The notes beneath the pieces are model-generated. The model searched no databases. It worked only from the letters and a program-made list of their open reading frames with translations, and was not told where the DNA came from. Below, in pieces: positions 45,691 to 57,267 of a DNA stretch of 64,000 nt. The DNA comes from Elymus sibiricus (lineage: Eukaryota > Streptophyta > Magnoliopsida > Poales > Poaceae), in assembly GCA_039707655.1 (NCBI GenBank), contig CM077664.1, forward strand, positions 193,868,195-193,932,194. Direction: 5' to 3'. The position numbers and the translations under genes are program-made. Each line of letters begins with the position of its first letter. The first letter of the stretch is position 1.

Positions 45691-48140
45691 AATTATTATG
45701 AGAGAGGATCATATGCTTCTAGGTGTTGCAATAATATGAAGTTTCCTCTCTATGTGTTGAAAGTTTTGAACTTATACTTGTTTTGCCTTCCTATGCTAGT
45801 TGATTCTTGCTCCCATAAGTTGTTTGCTCAAAAAATCGCTATGCATAGGAAGTGGATTAGGCTTAAATGTTCTAGTCATATGCTTCATGATGCTCTCTTT
45901 GTGTTTCAATTCTTTACTTTTATGCGAGCATCATTGAAATCATCATGCCTAGCTAAAAAGGCATTAAAGAAAAGCGCTTGTTGGGAGACAACCCAATATT
46001 TATCCCTACTGTTTTTGTGTGTTCACATGATTTAGCTACTGTAGTAATCATGTTTTGTATGTTTTGTTTCAATAATGTGCCAAGTAAAGCCTTTGGGATA
46101 GTGTGGATGATAGTTGACTTGATTCTGTGCAAAAACAGAAACTTTTGCGTCTAGTGCTGGAATTTCTATTCTGTACTGGAGCGTGAGAAAATTCTGAATT
46201 TTTACAGAGTATTGGATTACAAATTGTTTACGTTTTCCTAAGTTTTCAGAATTTTTGGAAGTACAGAAGTATGGTTTTTAAATCTCTCACTACATGCTGT
46301 TCTGTTTTGGATAGATTCTGTTTTTGGTGAATAGTTTGCTTGTTTTAGTGTTTCCATAGCTTATATTGGTCAATATAAATTGTGGAAATGATAGAGTACA
46401 GTAGGCATTATGTGAGAACAATTATGAATCTTGTCTTGATAGTACCTAAGTGGATGATTTGTCTTTATCATACTAACCTATCTCACAAATTCTGTTATGT
46501 TTTGTGTGATTGAAGTTTTCAAGTTTTGGTTGAGATATCGATATGAGGAGAATAAGGAGCGGCAATACCCTAAGCTTGGGGATGCCCAAGGCACCCCAAG
46601 GTAATGTTCAAGGAATACCCAAGCTTCTAAGCTTGGGGATGCCCCGGAAGGCATCCCCTCTTTCGTCTTCAACACTATCGGTAACCTCACTCGGAGCTAT
46701 ATTTTTATTCGTCACAAAATATGAGTTTTGCTTGGAGCATCATTTTATTTTATTTATATTTGCTTGCCATTATAAATAATCATGATTTGTATCTTTTAGT
46801 TTAATAAAATGCTAATTGTAGCCTTTACCATGCTCAGTTTGCAAGTTCATGTGTTGCTGTTTGAAAACAGAAAGTTTTCTGTTATGTCCAGAATATTCCT
46901 GAATAGTCAGAACATGATAAAAAACTGAAATTTTTACACAGTAAGAATGCATGAGTGCTCTGTCACGTGGTAATTTTTCAGAAGTTTTGGAGTTAGGGAA
47001 GTATGAATTCTTATTCACCCTTTACAGACTATTCTGTTTAGACAAATTTCGGTTATAGTTGCATTGTTTGCATATGTTCCTTGTTTAATGTTTCTATTTG
47101 TGGAGGCATTTAGTATGCAATGTTTAATTATAATTTTAGTGATTTGCTACAGTAGATAATGTTAAGACTTTGAGTTGATTTATACTAACTTATCTCACGA
47201 GTTCTTGTTGAGTTTTGTGTGGATGAAGTTTTAAGATTTAGGAGAAGCCATGATATGAGAGGAATTAAGGAGACACAAGAGCTCAAGCTTGGGGATGCCC
47301 AAGGATCCCCAAGATAACATTCCAAAAAGTCTCAAGCAAATAAGCTTGGGAATGCCCCGATAGGCATCCCACCTTTCTTCATTAACACCTATCGGTTAGC
47401 CTAAGTTTTTACTTCTTCACATGATATGTGCTATTCTTGGAGTGTCCTTTTATTTTCATTTTGTTTGCTGTTTGAATAAAATACTTAGATCTGAAAGTTT
47501 TTAGTTGGAGAGAGTCTTCACATAGCTACTTAATTGTTTGACTACTCATTGTTCTTTACTTATATCTTTTGGAGTAGTTTGTCATTTGCTCTCGTGCTTC
47601 ATTTATATCCCAAGAGTAAATTGTTGAATGAATTGAATATCATAAAGTTGAAATTATATGTGCTTCATATGCTTGTCCCATGGAGAGTATTGACTTCACA
47701 TATAAGAAGTATCAGTGGTAAAATTTATTGAAAGTTAGCAAACACAACATTGGTCACTTCAACAATTCGTGAAAGAATATTGAAGGAAGAGAGATTTCAC
47801 ATATAAATATATTATCTTGGACATCTTCTATGATTGTGAGCCCCCATTAATTATTTTCAACCTTGATCAAGTAGTTGATGTTGGACAAGGAAGACAACGT
47901 AATGGGTTATGTTTGTTTATATTCACATAGAAGTTATATGCTCTTGGATCCTCTAACATGTGGTGCTTCCCCCCCTTCCTTTGCTAGCCAAAACTTCATA
48001 CTAAGTAGAAATACTACTTGTGCATCCAAAAACCCTTAAACCCAGTTTCTTGCCATGAGAGTCCACTATATCTACCTATGGATTGAATAAGATCCTTCAA
48101 CTAAGTTGTCATCGGTGCAAAAGCAATACAAATTGCTCCT
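45691..48140 (+). mobile_element. Element A 3' non-coding region with a duplicated block
   Basis: After the ORF the sequence contains GTTGGGAGACAACCCAA (about 45978-45994), a phrase common in this class of elements. About 46080-46800 and 46801-47500 are a diverged tandem duplication of some 700 bp. Each copy holds two AAGCTTGGGGATGCC-type motifs that can fold into short hairpins (near 46570, 46630, 47283 and 47340). No coding potential is seen. Confidence 0.6.
46080..47500 (+). repeat. Tandem duplication (about 700 bp unit) in element A
   Basis: The two units share, in order, an AAACAGAAA block, an AATTTTTACA block, a CTATTCTGT block, the paired CTTGGGGATGCC hairpins, a TATCGGTAACC or TATCGGTTAGCC block and a TTTGCTTG/TTTGCTG block. 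Unit borders are approximate because the copies are diverged. Confidence 0.65.
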
Positions 48141-48149
48141 AAATATGCA

Positions 48150-48880
48150 GGGATAATTTGTTTTATGCCCCTAGTTGGGTCCCACTCGTCTGTTTTACCC
48201 CTAACTTCAGAAACTCACTTGTTCTGTACAAGCCACTTTGCAATTCTTATGCTTTTGCCCTTTGACCCTTTGACCGTCACTTTGAAAAAATCATAACAAA
48301 TTCATACTAACTCAGAAAAATACAAATAAGATATCAAAATGTTCACAAAAACATCACCTATATGTGCATGCCATTTTCATTCTTGACAAAACTGTTGGAA
48401 AGTCCTCATCTCAGTTTTAGCTCATATGACCTTAGCATGAACAGTACAATCTAAAAAAATTCAAAAAATTCTTGCCACGACTTCCACGAATGTCATTCTG
48501 TTATGAAACTTGGCAAGCACTCAAAACATTGGTCAATGTTTGCCACCAAAAAAATTTAGAATTTTTTGATTTTTTTTACATTGTACTGTTCATGCTAAGG
48601 TCATATGAGCTAAAACTAAGATGAGGACTTTCCAACACTTTTGTTAAGAATGAAAATGACATGCACATATAGGTGATGTTTTTGTGAACATTTTGATATC
48701 TTATTTGCATTTTTCTGAGTTAGTATGAATTTGTTATGATTTTTTCAAAGTGACGGTCAAAGGGTCAAAGGGCAAAAGCATAAGAATTGTAAAGTGGCTT
48801 GTACAGAACAGGTGAGTTTCTGAAGTTAGGGGTAAAACAGACGAGTGGGACCCAACTAGGGGCATAAAATTAATTATCCC
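48150..48880. mobile_element. Mutator-like foldback MITE, 731 bp
   Basis: Two long inverted arms (about 48150-48472 and 48558-48880) begin GGGATAATTTG and end AATTATCCC. They are nearly complementary over some 320 bp and leave a loop of about 85 bp. The element is flanked by AAATATGCA (48141-48149) and AAATATGTA (48881-48889), a 9 bp duplication with one mismatch. A 9 bp duplication and long terminal inverted repeats fit the Mutator superfamily. It carries no transposase. Both flanks belong to element A. Confidence 0.88.
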
Positions 48881-48889
48881 AAATATGTA

Positions 48890-49693
48890 TGAACTTTTAT
48901 TGTAAGGGAAAATAAGCTTTGTACGATCTTGTGATGGTGAAGAAATAAAAGCGACAGACTGCATAATGAAGGTTGCTATCACAAGGGGAAATATAAAGTG
49001 ACGTTCCTTTACATTAAGAGTTTGCACATCCAAAAATAAAAAAAAACGCATGACAACCTCTGCTTCCCTCTGCGAAGGGCCTATCTTTTACTTTATGTAT
49101 TTACTTTTATGCAAGAGTCAATAGTGTTCTTCTCTATTCCGTTTTTATTTTCTCTCTTGGCAAGCATCATGTGGTGGGGAAAGATCCAGGCACATATATC
49201 CAGTTGAATATATGTGATCATGAGTTATTATTGTTAACATTATCCCTGAGATAAATAAGTTGGGAGGCAAAACATTAAGCCCCTATCTTCCTATGTGTTT
49301 GACTGAAACGATTTGTTCTAAAAATATGCTTTGAGTGTCAGCAATCATGGAAGACTATATGATATTTGAGTATGTAGAATTTGCTAAATCAAAGCTCTTA
49401 CATAGACCCTTCCCGAAAATAAGATGAATTGCAATTGTTTGATGACTGAGAACATAGTTTGTTTGTTTTCAAGAAAGTTTATGATCTATACTTTAACATG
49501 TGGATAGCTTGCTACTTTATCATGAGAAGTTTTATGAGATGAGCTACTGTTTATGATATATAATGATGCTAGGAAAAGTGATTGAAATTATCATTGACCA
49601 AACTTATGCACTATGCTAGCATTCACACTTCATAAATTATTTCTTTTATCATTTACCTACTCGGGGACGAGCAGGAATTAAGCTTGGGGATGC
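48890..49693 (+). mobile_element. Element A 3' end with purine tract
   Basis: AT-rich non-coding sequence continues to CTCGGGGACGAGCAGGAATT (about 49661-49680) and AAGCTTGGGGATGC just before the LTR start. The last motif acts as the purine tract. It repeats the AAGCTTGGGGATGCC motif found four times upstream. Confidence 0.75.
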
Positions 49694-51070
49694 TGATACG
49701 TCTCCAACGTATCTATAATTTATGAAGTATTCATGCCATGTTTACAACAATTTTATATGGTTTTGGTATGATTTGATTAGAACTAACCCGGACTGACGCT
49801 GTTTTCAGCAGAACTACCGTGGTGTTGTTTTTTATGCAGAAATAAAAGTTCTCGGAATTGGCTGAAACTTTTTGGTGATTTTTTTTGGAACATAAGAGAC
49901 CCCCGAAGCTTCGTGGAAGGACCAGAAGAGTCACGAGGAAGCGACAAGCCTGCTAGGCGCACCCTGGGGGGTAGGGAGGGCCTAGCGAGCTTGTCGCTCC
50001 CTCGTGGGCCCTCTTGACGTGAAATCAATGCCAAAAATTCCTATTAATACCAAAAACCCCAGAAAGAAACCTAGAACTTCGACGCTGCTGCCGCAAGCCT
50101 CTGTACCGAAGCGATTTCATCCGGAGCCCTGTTCCGGCACTCTGCCGGAGGGGGGGGGGAATCATCACCGGAGGCCATCTTCATCATCCCGGCGGTCTCC
50201 ATGGCGAGGAGGGAGTAGTTCACCCTCGGGGCTGAGGGTATGTACCAGTAGCTATGTGTTTGATCTCTCTCTCTCTCTCTCTCTCTCTTGTGTTCTTGAT
50301 TTGGCACGATCTTGATGTACCGTGAGCTTTGTTAATATAGTTGGATCATATGGTGTTTCTTTGCTCTCTCTATCTTGTTGTGATGAATTGAGTCTTGCTC
50401 TTTGAGGTTTTGTTATGTCGGATTGAATATTGGATTTGAGATCACTTGTTGTATGTCTTGCATGTGGATACCCGTGGTGACAATGGGGTATTCTATTGAG
50501 TTACTTGATGTATGTTTTGGTATTCAACTTGCGGATTCCCGTGGTGATATTGGGGTAATCTAAGCACATAGGTTGATACACGTTTTCGTCCTACATTCTC
50601 CGATAGAAACTTTGGAGTGATTCATTATCACACGTTGATGGATTGTTATATGATTCAATTATGTTAGCATTGTTGAGAGATTGCACTAGTGAAAGTATGA
50701 ACCCTAGGCCTTGTTTTCAAGCATTGCAATACCGTTTGTGCTCCATTTTATCACTTTCTACCTTGCTGTTTTTATATTTTTAGATTACAAAAACCTATAT
50801 CTACTATCCATACTACACTTGTATCACCATCTCTTTGCCGAACTAGTGCACCTATACAATCTACCATTGTATTGGGTGTGTTGGGGACATAAGATATTTC
50901 TTGTATTTGATTGCAGGGTTGTTTGAGAGAGACCATCTTCATCCTATGCCTCCCACATATTGATAAACCTTAGGTCATCCACTTGAGGGGAATTTGCTAC
51001 TGTCCTACAAAACTCTGCACTTGGAGGCCCAACAACGTCTACAAGAATAAAAGTTGCGTAGTAGACATCA
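49694..51070 (+). mobile_element. Element A 3' LTR
   Basis: This 1,377 bp stretch matches 17619-18980. It starts TGATACGTCTCC, ends GTAGACATCA and is followed by the GGAAT duplication at 51071-51075. The TATA box is altered here (TATTAATA at 50042-50049). A CT microsatellite at about 50263-50288 is longer than in the 5' LTR. Confidence 0.92.
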
Positions 51071-51075
51071 GGAAT

Positions 51076-51473
51076 GCGTACTTTATTGGTTCCGCCCACG
51101 TGAGGTCATATACAAGTGGCTTAGTGATACAATTAGAGAGCCATGTCTATCATGTGTTGTTAGCATCATACTTGTGGTAATGACTCTAATTCCCTCGAGA
51201 ACGTTTACTACTCAAGCATTGTTCCCTTAGTTTAGTCTCTTTATTTTTCTGTCTTTTATTTCTTGTAGTTGAGTAAACACTATCCTTTTATTTGTCTTCC
51301 TAGCAACTTACTGTAATAGGCTATTTCCAAACTACGGTTTGGGTGCGTACGTAACTACATAAGTGATAGCGTAGTTGTGGGGTTTGTAATTCCTTCTTGC
51401 TTGCTCCCTGTGGGTTTGACACTTCACTTATCACGAAAGTGCTACAATAGCCCTGTGCACTTGCAGGTCATCA
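51076..51473 (+). mobile_element. Element C 5' LTR, right part
   Basis: It continues the LTR interrupted at 17618. It ends GTGCACTTGCAGGTCATCA and is followed by a primer-binding site ten bases later. The combined LTR is about 1.74 kb. Confidence 0.8.
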
Positions 51474-51482
51474 AGCATTTTC

Positions 51483-51500
51483 TGGCGCCGTTGCCGGGGA
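51483..51500 (+). promoter_or_regulatory. Element C primer-binding site (Athila-like type)
   Basis: TGGCGCCGTTGCCGGGGA lies ten bases after the LTR end. It is the same type as in element A and is presumed to pair with tRNA-Asp. Confidence 0.85.
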
Positions 51501-51593
51501 GCATAGCGCTTGGTTATTACTTACCTGCTCGCATATAGTTTATTTATGTTTGTTGCTATTTAACGAAAAATACAATTTTTTTTGCTTTGAGAT

Positions 51594-52814
51594 GTCTTCT
51601 GCAGGAACTAGGATGGCTACAATGAAACAAATCAAAGAGAGAGGAACGGTTTATGCTCAACACCAACATTCATCTAAAGGTATTGAAGTGGGTGATAAAT
51701 TGGAGGCATTGGATATTATCGCTGAAGCTATACTAATATTATCTTGTAAGAATTATAAGTCCATTTTCCATAAGACCTACAGCTGCAAATTTCACCCTAT
51801 CCCTTTATAGCATCATACAACCGTAAATGCCTTCCATCTGAATGTGTTGAGTATGTTGAGGAACTAATGCTCTTATACAGAACATTAGATCTGATGAACA
51901 GGGTGAAGGAGCTCTCTCTATGACATGAAGGGATCTTGAAACATATGGGTTTATTGGAGAGTATTCATAAATGGTGTATTACTAACAATCTCCATAATAC
52001 CCCTTTTATTAAAGATTATGAGAAGTGAACTGACGCTTCCAAAGCCTCTATGTTGCAGGAACATGACCTCATAAAAGAATTCAAGGAGATAATCGAGCGA
52101 TGGGAGAAAAATATTCAGGGAATCACATTCCAAGAAGTGTGTCTAGGAGATAAGCCAGAGAAGGAACATGGAGATGAAGGAGGGAAGGGCCCCCTTCCAA
52201 CAACTCCTACCGATCATGGTAAATTTCTAGACACCATTAATGCCCAGCTCGATGATCATTTATCATATCTACGTTCTATTAGAGCTTTCATGGAACCTAT
52301 TGAAATGATGCTTGAATATTCTCCGCGGGAGGGTATAGTGAGGGCTGATGTTTCAAAGTTTATTGTTAGAGATGAACTAGATATTGGCATTGTTCCCAAT
52401 GTGCCTCCGATGACTCCTTTTGATGAAACACCAATTGGCATTCGTCTTAGGGATGAGATAGCACAAAAGGAGGGTGAGTTATCAGAGTTATCAGAGAATA
52501 ATTCAACCACCATGATGCCTGATCATTCCTCTATACCTGTGGATTTGTCAATATTGGACAAACCCCAAATTGCATATTCTGAAATTGATCTTGATGATAT
52601 ATGGGCTGATTTTCTGCAGGCTCTCCATAGACCTCCTTTGGAGAGTAAATTGCAAAGTCTTATAGATGATAATAGCCATGATATTGAATTTGCAAATTTG
52701 GATACTAACATTCCCAGGTACACTGAAGATGAAGAAGAAGGTTATGACTTCCTAATAGCTTCATATCCTCTCGGTTATAAAAATATTGTCAAATTGCAGC
52801 TGCTAACCTTGTAG
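51594..52814 (+). pseudogene. Element C ORF remnant, function unknown
   Basis: A frame starting MSSAGTRMATMKQIKERG at 51594 breaks at about 51808. A related frame further on reads SIHKWCITNNLHNTPFIKDY, meets a TGA near 52026, and runs as 255 codons from MLQEHDLIKEFKEII (52050) to the TAG at 52812-52814. The protein is acidic with helical, coiled-coil-like parts and shows no Gag, protease, RT or integrase motif. It probably is the single frame of a non-autonomous Athila-like element. Confidence 0.5.
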
Positions 52815-54550
52815 GCATTTCCAATGAATCGGATGCATTGGTACTCGCCAAGAAGCAAGTACGCATTTACATATATGATGCCAGTGCACCAGAAGCGAGT
52901 ACGACTCCGACCGAGCCCTGCTATGAGGTGCTCCAAACCCCGGTCAGAGTCTGGTCTGACACTCGGGGTCGACACCCCTTGGGATCCGGGTGGATGACCT
53001 TATGGAGCACCAAAGCCTAGCTATATGGCTATAAAGAAAGCACTGCCTGGGAGGTAACCCGGAAGTCTGTAGGTGTCTTTCTTAGTTTTGTGTCTTGAGT
53101 CTAGTTGCATTCATGTTGCATTAATTGACACTTTTGTTTTGTTTTGAGTAGTTGCTATTTGAGTTGGTTTCGTGTTGTTTTCATTGGTAAAATTTATAGC
53201 ATGTCGGTAGCCTTTATTTTGCTGCATACCTCCTCCTACTTTTATGCAATTTTGTTATGTGCCTAACGTGAGGAGGGAGCACAAAAAGTTTCATGCAGTT
53301 TTGCAGCTCCAGCTGAAAAGGCAGCGTACCATACGATCGCCCCGGTCGTACTGACGCCCGTATGAGCTCGTGGCCGCAAGAATAAGAAGGCCAGAGCAAA
53401 AGACGGCCTACCGTATGAGTGCAAGTGCTCGTACGAGCGGTCGTATCACCTGATGACCACATAGGAGCACCTCCACAGAGCTAAAGACGGCGTACCGTGC
53501 GAGCGCTCTTGCTCGTACGTGCGCCCATATGCCAGGTCCACCCCGACAATCAGTTTTTCCAGAGTAAAAGACGGTGTCTCATACAAGCACACCCACTCGT
53601 ACGGGCTCCCGTATCAAAGGATGACGCTGGGCATGCATCCATAGAATGCACGACGGCGTTCCATACGATCGCATCTGGTCGTATGTGCGCTCGTATGAAG
53701 GCAAAAATACCTCCATTCAATTTATTTTCGACGTCTGAGGTCGCTGAGGTATTTTCAAACTGATTATTTGCTTCCTAGTAAATGTTAACTACCTCTGAAA
53801 CTCCGTAGTCAATAAATCTCCATAGCAACTATGTTTCCTTTTATTTCCTTTTGCCGGTTGGGTATACGAACTCCGTTCGTATACCGAACCGATGTTTTTT
53901 ATTTTGTGTGCTATTTTTGTAGGGGCTTGGACCTTATGTGCTGAAGTGTACGGTATGGTGCCAACCGTATAAAAGATCCACACAAGTCATTATGATGAAC
54001 TTCACCGACAAGTGCCCGGTAACGTTTTCCAATACGAACCTCGCTCAAATAAAATTCTCTTAGTATCGAGTTTCTCACCTTAAGTGAGGATCTCCCTTTT
54101 AAATTAGGCACCTAGGATCTGAACACTTGGGTTTTACCTTGTCTCACACGCACTTCATCCAAACCTAGGGGCAGATCACTCCTAGAAATAGTTTGTTCAC
54201 TTAAGCGAGGTGCTTAGGTTAATGAACAGATCATTGTGAGGTATATTTTTACCACTTGTGTTGCTAATCCTTTGTGCTACAAAAAAATGAAAAACCACAA
54301 AAGAACAAAAATATTTTGTTTTCTTTTAGTTTCTTTCTAGCAGGTTCTATCGGAGGGCAGCCGCTTGACCACAACAAGGAGTCCATTGAAGCAAGGTCCA
54401 TGTCTATTAGAAGAGAGGTCATATGTGCCTCAACGGTAAAAGTGTCTAACCCTTGCTTAATCTTAAGCTTGGGGAGGTAACCACTTCTCAAGCTCTCTTT
54501 TAATAACTGCATTTTCTCTTTACTTTCGTAATTTTCCCTAGTTTAGTTCT
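52815..54550 (+). mobile_element. Element C 3' non-coding region
   Basis: The phrase CTGCCTGGGAGGTAACCC (about 53045-53062) parallels the one after the ORF in element A. It is followed by T-rich DNA, an 83-84 bp tandem repeat (53315-53720) and CTTAAGCTTGGGGAGGTAAC near 54461. No coding potential was recognised. Confidence 0.55.
53315..53720 (+). repeat. Tandem repeat, 83-84 bp unit, five copies
   Basis: Units start with AAAAGACGGC-like sequence at about 53315, 53398, 53482, 53566 and 53649. Each contains a CATACGATCG or similar block followed by a TCGTACG or TCGTATG block, so each can form a small hairpin. Unit length is constant although the sequence is diverged. Confidence 0.85.
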
Positions 54551-54567
54551 AAGCGTGGGGCGGTTAC
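54551..54567 (+). promoter_or_regulatory. Purine-tract-like sequence abutting LTR D
   Basis: AAGCGTGGGGCGGTTAC lies immediately before TGATACG and resembles the AAGCTTGGGGATGC tract of element A. It implies that LTR D is the 3' LTR of whatever lies to its left. Confidence 0.6.
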
Positions 54568-56087
54568 TGATACGTCCATTTTGCATCATGTTTTCCTACT
54601 GTTATTTATAATGTTTTTAGTCATTATTTCACTTTATAATGCAATTCTAGTGCCTTTTCACTCTTAATTTGCAAGGTTTGCATGGAGAGGGAAATTACCA
54701 GCAGCTGGAATACTGGACCTAAAATAGCTACAGCAGAGATAGCTATTCTACGGAGCTCCAAATGACCTGAAACTTTACAGAGATTTTTTATTAAATATAC
54801 AAAAAATACCGGAACGAAGATCCACCGGAGGGGGGCCACCTGTCGCTCACAAGGCAACAGGGCGCGCCCACCCCCCCAGGGCATGCCCTGATGCCTTATG
54901 GGGCCCACAGCTGGCCTCTGGCCCCCTCCTTCTGCTATATGAAGCCATTTGCCCTCAAAAAATTACAAGAAAGACTTTCGGGACGAAGCGCCACCGTCTT
55001 GAGGTGGAACCTGCGTAGGAGCACATTTGCTCTCCGGTGGAGCGATTCCGCCGGGGATACTTCCCTCCGGGAGGGGAAAATCGAAGCCATCGACAACACC
55101 AACGATCCTCTCATCATGGGAGGACCAATCTTCATCAACATCTTCACCAGCACCATCTCATCTCAAACCCTAGTTCATCTCTTGTATTCAATCTTTGTCC
55201 CAAAACCTCAGATTGGTACCTGTGGGTTGCTAGTAGTGTTGATTACATCTCGTAGTTGATGCTAGTTGGTTTATTTGGTGGAAGATTATATGTTCAGATC
55301 CTCAAGCATATTCAATACACCTCTGATCTTGAACATGAATATGATTTGTGAGTAGTTACTTTTGTTCTTGAGGACATGGGAGAAGTCTCGTTATAAGTAA
55401 TCATGTGAAGTTGGTATTCATTCGATATTTTGATGATATGTATGTTGTTCTTCCTTTAGTGGTGTCATGTGAACATCGACTACATGACACTTCACCATAC
55501 TTGGGCCTAAGGTAGGTCATTGGGGAGTAATAAGTAGATGATGGGTTGCGAGAGTGACAGAAGCTTAAATCCTAGTTTATGCGTTATTCCGTAAGGGGCT
55601 GATTTGGATCCATATGTTTCATGGTATTGTTAGATTTATCTTAATTCTTGTTTTGTAGTTGCGGATGCTTGCGAGACGGGGTAATCATAAGAGGGTTGTT
55701 TGTTCAAGTAAGAACAACACCCTAGCACCGGTTCACCCACATATCAAATTATCAAAGTAGCGAACGCAAATCAACTAAACATGATGAACGTGACTAGACT
55801 ACAATTCCCATGTGTCCTCAAGAACACTTTCCTTATTATAAGAGAACTTTCCGGCTTGTCCTTTGCTATAAAAAGGATTGGGACATCTTGCTGCACCTTA
55901 TTACTATTGTTACTTGTTACTTGTTACGAATTATCTTGCTACAAAACTATCTGTTACCGCTACTTTCAGTACTTGCAGAGAATACCTTGCTGAAAACCGC
56001 TTATCATTTCCTTCTGCTCCTCGTTGGGTTCGACACTCTTACTTATCGAAAGGACTATGATTGATCCCCTATACTTGTGGGTCGTCA
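54568..56087 (+). mobile_element. LTR D (Athila-like gypsy), 1.52 kb
   Basis: It starts TGATACGTCCATTTTGC and ends GTGGGTCGTCA. A primer-binding site follows after eleven bases, and a purine-tract-like sequence lies directly to its left. A weak TATA-like CTATATGAAG lies near 54935. Its sequence is clearly different from the C LTR, although the end phrases (TTGGGTTCGACACTC, ACTTATC) are related. There is no second copy in the window. Confidence 0.8.
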
Positions 56088-56098
56088 AGACTCTTTTT

Positions 56099-56116
56099 TG
56101 GCACCATTGCCGGGGA
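56099..56116 (+). promoter_or_regulatory. Element D primer-binding site (Athila-like type, two mismatches)
   Basis: TGGCACCATTGCCGGGGA lies eleven bases after the LTR end. It differs from the C site at two positions. Confidence 0.8.
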
Positions 56117-56194
56117 GGGAAGCGCCTTTGGTAAGTGGAATTTGGTAAGGAAACATTTTTTATTACGTGCTGAAATTCACTGTCACTTGTCACT

Positions 56195-57267
56195 ATGGAA
56201 AATAATCCTTTGAGGGGCTTGTTCGGGGTATCTTCACCTCGACCGGAAGCAATGAGAGTTACTCCTCAACCTACTGAACCTACTGAAAATATTTATTATG
56301 AAATTCCTTCGGGTATGTTAGAGAAATTGCTAGCTAATCCTTATGCAGGAGATGGAACGGTACACCCTGATATGCACTTGATCTATATAGATGAAATTTG
56401 TGGATTGTTTAAGCTTGCAAGTTTATCCGAGGATAGAGTTAAGAAGAAAGTATTCCCTTTATCTTTGGAGGGAAAGGCATTGACATGATACAGGCTATTG
56501 GATGATACTAGAACATGGGATTGGAACCGGTTAAAGCTGGAATTTCGCCAGGAGTTTTATCCCATGCATTTGGTTCATCGTGATCGGAATTATATATATA
56601 ATTTTTGGCCTCGTGAAGGAGAAAGTATCTCTCAAGCTTGGGGGAGGCTTAAATATATGATGCACACATGCCCCAATCATGAGCTCTCAAGAGAAATAAT
56701 TATGCAAAAAATTATGCTCGGCATTCTCATAATGATCAATCCATGCTCGATACTTCTTCTACAGGTTCCTTTATGAAGAAAACTATTGAATTCAAATGTG
56801 ATCGTCTGTAAAGAATTAAATGCAACTCTGAAGATTGGGAATTCGACAAAGGTAATGAGTCGGGTATAAATCTTGAGTTTGATTGTGTTAAATATTTTAT
56901 GGAGACCGATGCTTTTCATAAGTTTAGTACTAAATATGGACTTGACTCTAAGATAGTTGCTACCTTTTGTGAATCATTTGCTGCTCATGTTGATCTCCCT
57001 AAGGAGAAGTGGTCTAAATATCATCCACCTATTGAAGAAATTTGTGAGGAACCTGCTATAGCTAAAGATGAAACAATCATTTATAATGTTGATCCAATTG
57101 TTCCTGCTGCTTATATTGAGAAACCCCCTTTTCCTATTAGGATTAAGGAACATGATAAAGCTTCAATTGTGGTTAATAAGAGTAAAGCTAAAACACCTAA
57201 ACCCTCTAGAAAAATTAGAATGGAACCTAATGTTGCAATGATTAAAGATCTTTTGGTTGATAACATT
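56195..57267 (+). pseudogene. gag: Element D Gag, broken and cut by element E
   Basis: MENNPLRGLFGVSSPRPEAM starts at 56195. Typical Ty3/gypsy retrotrans_gag blocks follow: YEIPSGMLEKLLANPYAGDG, DWNRLKLEFRQEFYPMHLV, REGESISQAWGRLKYMMHTC and PNHELSREIIMQ. A TGA interrupts the frame at 56486-56488. A frameshift lies near 56710, after which the sequence continues in other frames through FMETDAFHKFSTKYGLDSKI to 57267. There the LTR of element E begins, so the rest of the gene is displaced beyond the window. Gag would form the capsid of the element. Confidence 0.8.
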
